Assembly: GCF_037975245.1 (NCBI RefSeq)
Contig: NC_092568.1
Coordinates: forward strand, 14,037,501 to 14,101,500
Direction: 5' to 3'
DNA: 64,000 bases
DNA from: Apostichopus japonicus
Lineage: Eukaryota; Echinodermata; Holothuroidea; Aspidochirotida; Stichopodidae
Below, piece by piece: positions 9,788-20,599 of the stretch. The notes below the pieces were generated by a model. The model saw only the letters and a list, made by a program, of their open reading frames with translations, was not told the origin of the DNA and did not search any database. A program made the position numbers and the translations under genes. Positions within the stretch are counted from its first letter, which is position 1. The number at the start of each line of letters is the position of its first letter.

Positions 9788-11042
9788 CAGTATATTTAGT
9801 CCGGTCGGACATTATCTGCTCAAAATTGTGTCCCCACCTCACAGCAAATATAGTCCGGCTGGACGAAATGTCCTGGTACAGAATGTCCGCAAATACTTTA
9901 TAGTAAATTTTGTCCCGCATAAAATGTAGGCAATACGACATTCAAAAGGCAATGAATTTCATTATTTATGTATTTTAGATCCTCCTTATAGCAGGAACTC
10001 GCGATTATATCAATCATTAAAACAGATGCATACATAGTTAGATGTTCATGACATAAATGAGGCGTTGTGCGTTGCTACAAAACAAAAAATAGAAGAAAAA
10101 AAGGTTACAAGTCTTCCATCTGTAAAAGATGTTAATCATGTGTTGTTGTGATTGCTGCTATTTAATCCTCCGTATACGTTGCATGTTGTATTCGGCCACT
10201 ATTTTGCGTTCATAGTCATCTTTACAGAGGGAGAGATCGCATCAACCTAACTTCCTTCCCAATGGACGGCGGGTACGGGAGAGCAACAGCTACAACAACA
10301 AATGATAAATGTAGGGATAAAAGATTACGAACTTAAAGGAGTTCAAACTTCATTGTAGCCGCATTTCCCCATCACACAGTGGGTATTTGGCAATTATGGT
10401 AATTGTACTTCATAGGTCTACGAGAGTAGCCGAGCCAATATGAAATTTCATCCGTGCGTAAAGCTCATTATAGGACGGGAACCTAGGGTGTTTTCAAGTT
10501 ACGTCCTAAACGAAATCGGCAATGTTGTATACAACACTCAGGCCCTTACACAGAGTTGTGAGTGCAAGGAGGGAGGGGGGGGGGTGTTGGGATGGTAAGT
10601 TATCGATTTGTGTCCTGGGGAGGTGTCTTCGTAAGTCCGTGACCTATCTGTGATGAGTTCCAAAATATTTTTGTTTGCTAATAACAACAGGTAGCTGGAA
10701 GATACTTCCCTGACCTTGAAAATGTCATCACTGCCCCAATCCTCTCGTACGGGCCTGACACCTGTTTCTTGACTTTCATTACCACTTTTTTACACTTCCT
10801 TATTTTTCTCACTCAATCGTCGAGTCAAGGTTTTCTCCCTCTCAACAAGGTGGAGGGCCATGCCCCCGCCCCCATCCCCTCCCCCCTAAACCCCGTTGTG
10901 ATGGCCATGCGAGAAGCAAATATTCATTGTATAGACAAATGGCCTTCCAGGCAATTCCAGTGATAAATGATCGTTTTTTTTCTAATTATGAAATTTTTCT
11001 TAATGGACAAAAATTGGTTCAAATTAGAAAAGAGAAAGATAT

Positions 11043-12082
11043 TGTAACGCTTTCCGCTTCGGTGGTATGGTGAAGTACCCAGTTGGCAATTGAGGAAGGG
11101 GGTTGTAGAGAGAGACTCGAGGACACCGTTGAAAAGAAGTACACTAACAGTGCATTAAGAGTTTAAACAGTATAATTAGATAAACAATGTACCTGCCGTA
11201 CATCTTTCGTTAAATGATAAACAAATAATATATACAGAAATTAATACAGTAACCTAAACACAATAACAAGGGTGGCGTACATCAACTAGCCCTGCCAAGG
11301 CAGGCTAATCCCTAATGTGTAAGCTGCCTAGCAGCGCAGCTAACTAGGCGCTGCGTCGAAGACAACGAAAGCACAACGCAGGCTAACTATCGGTACTGCG
11401 TCAAGGGCGACGCAGCGTAAGGACAACGCAGCGCGGCTAACGATGAGATTCGTCAGCCCGCGAACCCTACGCTGCGACGACCTTGCGCAGGCACAAGCAG
11501 TTACGCAGCGCAGCTGCAGAATGCATGTAGGCTCAAGCAGCTACGCAGCGCAGCTGCAGAGTGCATAACTCGACCCTCTGCAGAAGCCAAAAATAACCTA
11601 AGTCCCTAAACAACGTACAATTTCGGCATAGATTCTGCCTAGCAACTTACACTAAATATACCCCAATTTAATGCCTAAAAACGCTCCTTGCACGACATTA
11701 TAAATGACCCCGTAACTGTGTAGAATCCTATACACGATTAACTGACCAATTATGAAATAGCCAGTAAGATTGACAAGTGCTATAACCCAAATATAGCCGG
11801 TCAACGCTCTCTACAGTGCTATACGAATATGAGCTAACCCCGCCCCACTGTCTACGCACCCCTAATAATTTCCCCGTATATTAAGAACAAAGGAGGCCTT
11901 GTCCACCGGACTGTTTACATAAAGCCCCGGCAGCAAGAACCAACTTCCGCAGCCAGCAATAAACTGATACTCAAACTAGAGACCTCCCAACTTAAACATT
12001 GAAGTAACAAACATTAAAACGGTGAAACAGGCAAGATAGAAAATACATACACACGAGAAAAGTACGTTGCTTTCTCGTAACA
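11043..12082 (+). mobile_element. Solo-LTR-like insertion, 1,040 bp
   Basis: The element starts TGTAACG and ends CGTAACA (TG...CA ends; TGTAACG against TGTTACG when inverted), with ATAT on both sides (11,039-11,042 and 12,083-12,086). Copy 2 of the surrounding repeat lacks it: at about 18,380-18,400 the flanks run AGATATATTAG..CTCTTCAAAAGAG without the insert. The interior has a GC-rich part with GCAGCGCAGCTGCAG repeats and no coding sequence. A solo LTR of a Ty3/gypsy- or BEL-like element is the best fit. A MITE with short terminal repeats is the alternative. Confidence 0.5.
11493..11568 (+). repeat. 40-bp tandem duplication in the GC-rich part of the LTR-like element
   Basis: CAAGCAGYTACGCAGCGCAG followed by CTGCAGARTGCAT occurs at 11,493 and 11,533. 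Related GCAGCGCAGCT and AACGCAGCGC motifs are scattered from 11,330. Confidence 0.75.
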
Positions 12083-12596
12083 ATATCTTCTTCAAAAGAG
12101 CTGCAAACAAACAAAAAACAAAGCCCAAAAAAAGTGAAAGAAAAATAAAGCAAATAGGACAGAGCAGGTTGCAATATGCTAGAGTCTTTGTCTCATCATG
12201 TTTCTCACACTTTCAAATACTTCATTTTTGTAGAGATAAGTTTGTTCAAAGAAATTTGATTAAGTAAAAATCAAAACATGAAATTGGATGATAGTCACAA
12301 ACATAATATTCTGAATCTATATATCAGACTGGGCAAAGAGTGAAAAAATGATTATACATGTGATAATAACGTTACAACAGGAAGCAGACTATGTTCGGTT
12401 ATAGTTTTTTCTATGAGAAGTTATCTTGAACACAATTTCCAGAACCAAGAAACACGCCTTCTTATTTGTTATTTTATGAAGCAATGAGGTGATAAAGAAT
12501 TTCGAGCGTCACATCGGGTCAAGTTGAAATGAAAAATATATGGATTTCCACCGAACGAATGGCAGTGTAAAGTCAATGGCCTGTCTTTGCTTGAAC

Positions 12597-12830
12597 GTGT
12601 AGCAGCCGGGGTACACCCCTCAGCCCGACAAGTTTTCAGTCCGACAAGTTTTCAGTCCGAAAATAAAATACACGTTTTCAGTCCGAAAATGAAATACACG
12701 TTTTCAGTCCGAAAATGTTTTCAGTTGGGGAATGAAAGCAGTTTTAATGTCATAATATCACCAATTAACTGTGACAGCCCGAACTGATAGTAAAGAAATC
12801 GATTGAATCTTTCGTATATACTAATAATTG
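12597..12830 (+). repeat. Repeat segment A, copy 1, with a 26-bp minisatellite
   Basis: Head: TAGCAGCCGGGGTACACCCC. Then come tandem units built from TTTTCAGTCCGA plus AAATAAAATACACG (about 12,631-12,730), then GGGGAATGAAAGCAGTTTTAATG to GAAATCGATTGAATC. It is homologous to 16,839-17,083. Here it follows segment B, whereas in the second locus it precedes B. Confidence 0.75.
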
Positions 12831-13028
12831 ACAAATAAGGAGTAAAGTTTTAGAAAATATATTGGAATTTTCGGTCCCCTGGGACCGCTAGGTTTAAAGT
12901 GTAAATTGCATTGATGGAATTAGAACCAAACAAACCATGACTATACAGGAAGCTGATTAAGGAGCGAAGAACGGATTATATATGTTTGTAGAACTGATAG
13001 TTGTTAAGGGTCCCAAGACTTTGTTGAG

Positions 13029-16000
13029 GCCGGTGTAGCAGTACAAACTGTCGCAAATATTCCATATTCAGTAAACACTGTCCTAGTCCCACTGGGACAA
13101 TTTATACTGGATTTACCAGTACATTTGGTCTCCCCGGACCTTTTGTACAAGGCCAGATGGTACAGACTGTCTCCCGGACAGTATATGCTATGGTTAAACG
13201 AAGGGGGACATTATTTACCGGTTGTATATTTTGTTGTAAATTGTGTCCCCTGAACACATTGTCCGCCCTAGCAGGTACGTTAGGGAAGCAAAAATTTAAT
13301 TAGTAATGGACTCTGGCAGTAATCGTATTTGTCACATTTGGGCTTCCGTATGTTTAGCAGTAAGTCGATCGTGCCGTGCGACAACTAAAAATGGAAAAGT
13401 TAGCAGAAAACGCGAGACAAATTGCCGATATTCTAAGAGATGAGAGCTATCCAAGTGGTTTCACAAAAATAAAACAGAGAAGGATCTTATGGAGAAAAGG
13501 TCAGTTTTTCAGACTGGCTGAAATGGAACTCTTGTGTTATGAAACTGAAGGAAAGTTTTGCTATCTAGGGCTTCTCAACTCGCCCAAATCGAGGCAGCTC
13601 ATACTAGTGGCATCTAAGGTAATGTCTGTAACTTACAGTATAGGATACACACTATGCCTATGGTTGTTAAATGGCGAACGGCCATTCCACAGTTAAAATA
13701 TAACCAGGCCTCTATAGGCCTGATTGGTGCACAAATCATGATATTCTTTTACCACGTTTGGTCATTTGTAAAAACTCATTCGCATAAGTCAAGCAATTGC
13801 TTATGCAACATTATAATCAGTTCTATGTTTGAGCAAAGTTGTTAGTGTATGAACAAAGTTATTAGGGCCTAGTTCTTTTCGTTTTGTTTTCCCAATCCAT
13901 TTTGTCATAACAAATTTTTGTGAAAAATATCATAAATTTCCACCTTTTATCGCTCTGCCTATCATAGAAGTTAACAATCATAACCAAACCATATCACTAA
14001 AGCTTACAGAGGTAGTCTGGTCTGCATGCATGCGACAATATAACATGCAACTAATGGACTATAGCCTAGCCTATTTCTAGAGGAAAGTGGCACTAATACT
14101 GTACGTAACATATTCATGTCATTAATTTGGTTGGTACGATATTGAAAGCCTGATAGTATTTTTTTGGGTGTGCCATATTCACTACATGCCAAACCGCACA
14201 GAAGAAAACTTCATAAACATCTATACCCCAATAGTGGCGATGCAATATGTACAATAATGGAAATATTCCATTTCAAACACTGATATAGAGTTGTAATTCA
14301 ATTTTAGTGGCACTTTAGCTAGAATTACCAATCCTGCAGCCCATTATAATTGTGGGTTTTTTTAGGGGGGGGACAAAAAAACATGATATCTCCTTGATCA
14401 TAAATTTTCTTATCTCTTTGAAGGTGCTCATCTCGGCATAGATAAACCAGACAACAGAATATGTCGAGATTCTGTTGGAAATCTATCAACGTTGATGTAA
14501 CAAGATATGTTCAACTGGATGTCAAAGCGTCATTATTGTCCTGTAGACCTACGAACAATTCTCCATAACATTCCTGTAACTGGATTATGGAAACAGGTAA
14601 ATTCTCAAACTGTTCTAATTGTACAGGTTGTCCGCAGCATGCAGTGAAGATTAACTTTAGTTAAAGTCACTCTGTCTGGACAAATTGAAAATTTACAAGT
14701 TTAAAGGTAGCCTGTATAGGCCCTAAATTTTGGTCACTTTAATTGTCAGAAGTTTTCAAAAAGTACTTTCCTGGGGTAAGAACCCTTTGAATTGTGCCAG
14801 ACATTCTAAATGATGACACTAGCTGATTGAATGTCCCAGTGAGGTAAATGTCCTCTAGGGTAGTAATAAACATACTTTAAGAATTTTGACCAAAGTGAAA
14901 ATCTGGCATTATTTAGGGCCAATACAGCATACCTTTAAGCCACACTTTGGCATAACTGCAGAGCAACCATCAATAGGCATATAATTGTAAGTTGGAAAGT
15001 GGACGTACCACTTTTCTGGTTTAGTGGTTTAAGCGATTGAAAATATATGGTACAGTATGGTTTAAGTTACATTTTCATGTATGCAAGATAAAAATATTTG
15101 GCCTAAATCCACCAACACCCTGTTTCTATCAGATATCCCACTATTTTGTTTATCTAGATCTGTGTACAGAATGAAGCAATGGAATAGAACAACAGTCAAG
15201 GCAAAACCTGCAACTTGTAAATGTTTTTGAAATTAGCACCTAAATCAAATGCTGGCTTCTTTCTTAACAGGTTGGTGTTGATCTTATTGTCCGCTGCCAG
15301 TGACAGCTGCCAGCGACTGTACATAATAATACTGTCTGACTTCTATTCAAAGTGGCCTGAGACTAAGGCAGTGCCTGACAAAACTACAGCATCAACTTTT
15401 AATTTCATTACTGATGTAATGAGGTAAACATATCTAAAACATTTAATAATTTTCTGTTGTTAGTGCCAATAATGAATGGCACCATATCTGTTATTTGTAC
15501 CATGAAAATAACTGATAGTGCATGGCACAATGGTCAACACTGCTGTGTTTGAGTATAAGTATTTCCACATAGGTGTAAAGCATACAGAAAGGTCATGAAG
15601 GTAGGTGAGAACCGAGAAAGTGTACTGTAAATCTTTGCAGGTGTAGTTCCCATTAATAAGTAAATGTTTCTTTTCCTATATTTACTTACAAAGATCCCAC
15701 CTCTGGTTCTTAAGTGGCATATAGCCAGACAATTGTCTTTATTTGGTCTACATCCCCAAAAAGAGATTTTTCCTGGACCTGTTTCACAGAAGCAGACACA
15801 GTTTATTTGTTCAAACAAATGATGAGTAAATATTTAAGACCACATTCCACAGCTAGACATCACCTATTGTGTGTTGTTTTTCAAAAAAGTGTTGGATAGT
15901 GTGTGAACTTATTACTACTTCGCTGTTTGGACAGGAACCTCGACAAGATAAGAGAGATAATGTATCAACTGAGTTTTGGTACCATTTCTCGGTTAGGCCC

Positions 16001-16838
16001 CTTGAGGAAAATTGCTAAATGTGATTGTGTGTGTATTGGTGTGGGGATATTTTCTGAAACCTGGGAGAGGGACCCCTTTTCTTTGGCAAAATAAGGCAAT
16101 TTTTAGGTCTCTTTGATTCAAATGATGCATGTTTACTATAATAATGGTTAGCCAGCATTATTTGTTTTTGCATTTGGGTCGTACAGAGGGTGTTTTGAAC
16201 CCCCATGGATCCTGATTCAGGACTATTAATGTTTGATTGGCATTAAACAGTCAGACCATGAACAATTACATCAATAGAGCACCAAAAGGCATCAAACTTC
16301 TGTTGTATCCTAGCTTACTCTAATTTGATAAATGTCTGATATTTAATTTAATCAATATGTCACATATGTTGTATTGGCTCATGTGGTTAAAACTTAGTTT
16401 TTTGTAGTAAAATGTATGATATTTTACGCCAAAATTATGACATGCAATCTCCAATAAGAAAAGGTTGAGCCCATAAACATGTAGGTGTCACAATTAAAGA
16501 TCATACAATTAACTCAATGCCTAAGCATAGTTCAGTTGTACACTATACAGTCTACACTTAACCAATATGGTGAATGTTAATTATCTTTGTAGTGGAGCTT
16601 AAACATAAACCTTTCAAAATGGTAATTGATTTTATATATGACTTACAGTGTGGCATTCACTACTCATAATATTGCTTTCAACTTTTATTTTGCACATATT
16701 TGGTTGTACTGACAGTCTCATCTCTGACCACAAATGGAGGGAGTATCTATGAAGTTAACAGAAGACCCCAGAAGACATGTCTAGACAATTTTCTTGGCAG
16801 TTTAACTTTGTTGCCGACAATAATGCTGTCGGCTGCTA
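13029..16838 (+). repeat. Left arm of the giant inverted repeat
   Basis: It pairs with 19,541-23,443 over its whole length. Obvious shared stretches are ATTGATCATGAATTTTCTTATC-type blocks near 14,395/22,045, the integrase exons, and the GTCTAGACAATTTTCTT stretch (about 16,779) that matches inverted sequence at about 19,615-19,636. The inner limit is GTCGGCTGCTA at 16,828-16,838. The left copy lacks about 30 bases near the inner end that the right arm keeps. Confidence 0.85.
13391..15900 (+). pseudogene. Integrase pseudogene, left arm (gypsy/Ginger-type, spliced)
   Basis: A broken integrase gene with split exons. Exon 1 (to 13,618; an in-frame ATG at 13,391, MEKLAENARQIADILRDESY..) ends in AAG|GTAATG. 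Exon 2 (about 14,424-14,595) encodes the HHCC zinc-binding region (AHLGIDKP, then after a frameshift CWKSINVDVTRYVQ) and ends CAG|GTAAAT. Exon 3 (15,271-15,426) begins after an AACAG acceptor with VGVDLI, which holds the first catalytic Asp. After a frameshift it reads SDFYSKWPETKAVPDKT and ends GAG|GTAAAC. A fourth piece near 15,795-15,830 keeps FVQTNDE, followed by stops. Several frameshifts and stops prevent function. In the family the protein catalyses DNA strand transfer using a DDE triad. Confidence 0.75.
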
Positions 16839-17083
16839 GGGTACACGTTGTCAGTCCGACACGTTTTCAGTCAAAAAATAAAATACACGTTCTCAGTCCG
16901 AAAAAACGAGTTTTCAGTCCGACACGTTTTCAGTCCGAAAATAAAATACACGTTTTCAGTCCGAAAATGAGATAGACGTTTTCAGTTAGGGAATGAAAGC
17001 AGTTTTAATGCCATAATATCACCAATAAACGGTGACAGCCCTAACTGATAGTAAAAAAATCGATTGAATCTTTTGTATTAAGT
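16839..17083 (+). repeat. Repeat segment A', copy 2, with 26-bp minisatellite
   Basis: Homologous to 12,597-12,830. Tandem CGTTTTCAGTCCGA / AAATAAAATACACG units fill 16,855-16,990, followed by AGGGAATGAAAGCAGTTTTAATG to AAAATCGATTGAATC. It lies directly inside the left arm and directly precedes B', the reverse of the B-A order at 9.7-12.8 kb. Confidence 0.8.
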
Positions 17084-17093
17084 CTCACATCAC

Positions 17094-19540
17094 CGGTGTG
17101 ACAGTACAGAGTGTCCCCCTGTACAAAGTGTCCACGGGGACAATCTGTACCAGCACATTTAGTCCGGTCGGACATTATCTGCTCAAAATTGTGTCCCCAC
17201 CTCACAGCAAATATAGTCCCGCCGGACTAAATGTCCTGGTACAGAATGTCCGCAAATACTTCATAGCATATTTTGTCCCGCATAAAATTAAAGCATTTCG
17301 ACATTCAAAAGGCAATTGAGTTCATTATATCAATAATTAGAGCAGATGCATACATAGTTAGATGTTACAGGAAATAAATGAGACGTTGTGCGTTGCTGCA
17401 AAACAAAAAGTAGAACGGGAAAAAAAGAAGGAAAAGAAATAAGTCTTCCATCTGTAAAAGATGTTAATCATGTTTTTGTTGTGATTGCTGCTATTTCATC
17501 CTCCGTATATGTTGCATGTTGTATTCGGCAACTACATTGCGTTCATAGCCATCTTTACAGAGGGAGAGATAGTATAAACCTAACCCCACCCCCCCCCCCA
17601 ACGGAGGGCGGGTACGGGATAGGGAATGCAACAGCTACAACAAAAAATGATAATTGCAGAGGTAAAATATTACGAACTTTAGGAGTCCAAACTTCATGGT
17701 TGCCGTATTTCCCTAACACACAGTGGGTAAGATTTGGCAAGTATGGTAACTGTACTTCATGGCTCTACGAGAGTTGCCTAGCCAATATGAAATTTCATCC
17801 GTGCGTAAAGCTCATTATAGGACGACCGAGGGTGTTTTCAAGTTACATCCTAAACGAAATCGGCAACGCTGTATACAAAACTCAGGCCCATACACATAAT
17901 TTTGAGTGCAAGGATTCGGGGGGGGGTGGGATGGTAAGTTATCGAATGTGTGTCCTGGGAAGGGGTCTTCTTAAGTCTGTGACCTATCTGTGATGAGTTC
18001 CAAAATATTTTTGTTTGCTAATAACAACCATGAAGTAGCTGGACTAGATACTTCTCTGACCTTGAAAATGCCAATACTGCCCCAACCCTCTCCGTATGTC
18101 TTGACACCTATTTATTGACTTTCATTACTACTTTGTTTACTTTTTTACCCTTCCTTATTTTTGTCACTCAATCGTCGAGTCAAGGTTTTCTCCCTCTCAA
18201 CAAGGTGGAGGGCCATTCCCCCACCCCCTGCCCCCTAAGCCCCGTTGTGATGGCCATGCGTGAAGCAAATTTTCATTTGTATAGACAAATGGCATTCCAG
18301 GCAATTCCAGTGATAAAGGTTCGTTGTTTCTTATTATGAATGTTTCTTATTGGACAAAAGTGGTTCAAATTAGAAAAGATATATTAGAACGATACCCTCT
18401 TCAAAAGAGCTGCAAACATACAGGAAACAAAACAAAGCCAAACAAGGGAAAGAATAAAGCAAATAGGACAGAGCAGGATGCAATATGCTAGATTTTTTGT
18501 CTCATCATGTTTCTCACACTTTAAATATGTCATTCTTGTAGAGAAAAGTTTGTTCAAAGAAAGTAAATATGATAAAACTCAAAACATGAAATTGGATGAT
18601 AGTCATGCATAAACACAAAATTCTGAATCTATATCAGACTGGGGAAAGAGTGAAAAATGATTATACATGGGATCTGGGAGGTAGGAGCCTGGGGGGGGGG
18701 CACTGTCTGTGCATGTTATTTTTAAAATGGCATCTCATATCTTTTTATAGCACGTTTAACAATTAACAATCTCAATAAATAGTATTGATAACATACTAAC
18801 ATATCATACATCATATTTAAGTGATATGGCCGGTGTGTATCGGTTTATAGCATATCGAGTGGTGGTTGTGGAATGAGAAAATGTCCCTCTGATGTTGTGT
18901 GCCCACCCTCACTTCCTACCCCCTGCATGGGGAAATTTAACTGGAATGATGACTCTCCCTTTGTAGCTCTGATGCAACTAAAGATATATCCATGCTTTCT
19001 AGAGCATCCTTCAAGCAGGGAGGTATTGCTTGATTAGAATGATATACTACTGTCACTCTTCTTCAAACAATATGTACTTGAAACTCTCATAATCCACATG
19101 AAGAACATCCTCTTTAGAGTTTGGTAAAGACCTCAATAAAACCATGCAGAAGTTTCCCTATTAGAATTCCCCCCTTGAACTGCTTTCCACAAACAGTAGG
19201 ATTACCTATATAATGCTTTAATGTGCAACTTGATACCGTCAAAAATTTAACCTTGATTGTAAATTACAAATAAAATAGCTGATTCTCATGTATCCAACGG
19301 GTTTTTCGTTAAGACTTACACAGAAATCCATAACAGCAAAAGTTACAACAGGAAGAAGAATATGGTCGGTTATATGTTTTACTATGAGAACTTATCTTGA
19401 ACACAACTTCCAGAACCAAGAAACACGCCTTCTTATTTGTTATTTAACGAAGTAATGAGGTGATAAAGAATTTCGAGCGTCACATCCCTTCGACTACGAC
19501 TGGCAGTGAAAAGTCAATGGCCTGTCTTTGCTTAAACGTA
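17094..19540 (+). mobile_element. Repeat segment B', copy 2
   Basis: Direct repeat of 9,732-12,596, starting CCGG|TGTGACAGTACAGAGTGTCC. It lacks the 1,040-bp LTR-like insert but has its own roughly 670-bp insertion (about 18,670-19,338). It ends TTGCTTAAACGTATAGCAGCC, exactly where the right arm of the giant inverted repeat begins. The 201-codon frame at 17,388-17,993 runs through homopolymer-rich repeat sequence and has no recognised domain. Confidence 0.7.
18670..19338. other. Insertion of unknown type in segment B'
   Basis: Copy 1 reads straight from ATTATACATG to GTTACAACAGGAAG (about 12,351-12,384), while copy 2 has about 670 extra bases between the same points. The insert starts with a GGGATCTGGGAGG..GGGGGGGGGG stretch. 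No terminal repeats, target duplication or coding sequence could be recognised. Confidence 0.6.
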
Positions 19541-20599
19541 TAGCAGCCGACGCAATTTTCTCTCATGATATATTAGAGTGAAAGACAAGATTATTGTCGG
19601 TAACAAGTTAACTGCTAAGAAAATCGTCTAGACATGTCTTCTGTTAGCCTCATACACACTCCCTCCATTGGTGGTCAGGGATGAGATATCAGTACAACCA
19701 AATCTGTGCAAAATAAAAGTTGAAAGCAATATTATGAGTAGTGAATACCACACTGTAAGTCATATATAAAATAAATTATCATCTTGAAAGGTTATGTGTA
19801 AGCTCCACTACAAAGATAATTAACATTCACCATGTTGGTTAAGTGTAGACTGTATAGTGTACAACTGAACTATGCTTAGGCATTGAGTTAATTGGATGAT
19901 CTTTTATTGTGACACCTACATGTTTATGGGATTACTGGCTCCATTTTATTAATTGGAGATTGCATGTCATAATTTTGGCACTATATTGTACAGTTCACTA
20001 CCAAACCTGAAAAGTTTTAACCACATGAGCCAATACAACATTTGTGACATATTAATTAAATTTGATATATCAGAAATTTATCAAATTAGAGTAAGCTAGG
20101 ATACAACAGAAATTTGATGCCTTTTGGTGCTCTATTAATGTATGTGTGCATGGTATGACTGTTTAATGCCGATCAAACATTAATTGTCCTGAATCAGGAT
20201 CCATGGGGGTTCAAAACACCCTCTGTATGAACCAAATGCAAAAACAAATAATGCTAGCTTACCATTATCATAGTAAAATGTACTATTATACATCATTTTG
20301 CATCAAGAGACCTAAACATTGCCTTATTTTGCCAAAGAAAAAGGGGTCCCTCTCCCAGGTTTCAGGAAATATCCCCCACCACACACACAAACACATTTAG
20401 CAATTTTCCACAACGGACCTAACAGAGAAATGGTACCAAAACTCAGTTGATACGGTACATTATCTCTCTTATCTTGTCGAAATTCCTGTCAAAACAGCCA
20501 AGTGGTAATAAGTTCACACTTTCTAAACAGAAAAGTTCCCTGTGGTTACAATATCAAACTGTCCAACACCTTTTTGAAAAACAACACAATAGGTGGTGT

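Larger units (their letters stand above)
9732..12596 (+). mobile_element. Repeat segment B, copy 1 (Ginger-like element terminus plus body)
   Basis: It begins CCGG then TGTGACAGTACAGAGTGTCC and is directly repeated at 17,094-19,540. The two copies share long blocks (TTATCTGCTCAAAATTGTGT; AGTACATTTCATCC-type blocks; CTCTCAACAAGGTGGAGGGC; GAGTGAAAAATGATTATACATG). The start resembles the CCGG|TGTAGCAGTAC end of the 10.4 kb integrase element. It may therefore be the end of a related element, though a matching opposite end was not found. Copy 1 contains a 1,040-bp insertion (11,043-12,082) that copy 2 lacks. Short frames in it (9,678-9,929 and 10,769-10,963) recur in copy 2 but have no recognised domain. 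Confidence 0.65.

Noticed and set aside
17388-17993. 201-codon plus-strand frame
   Set aside because: It runs through a poly-C tract and repeat segment B'. The homologous copy at 10.0-10.6 kb does not keep the frame open, and no domain is recognisable.
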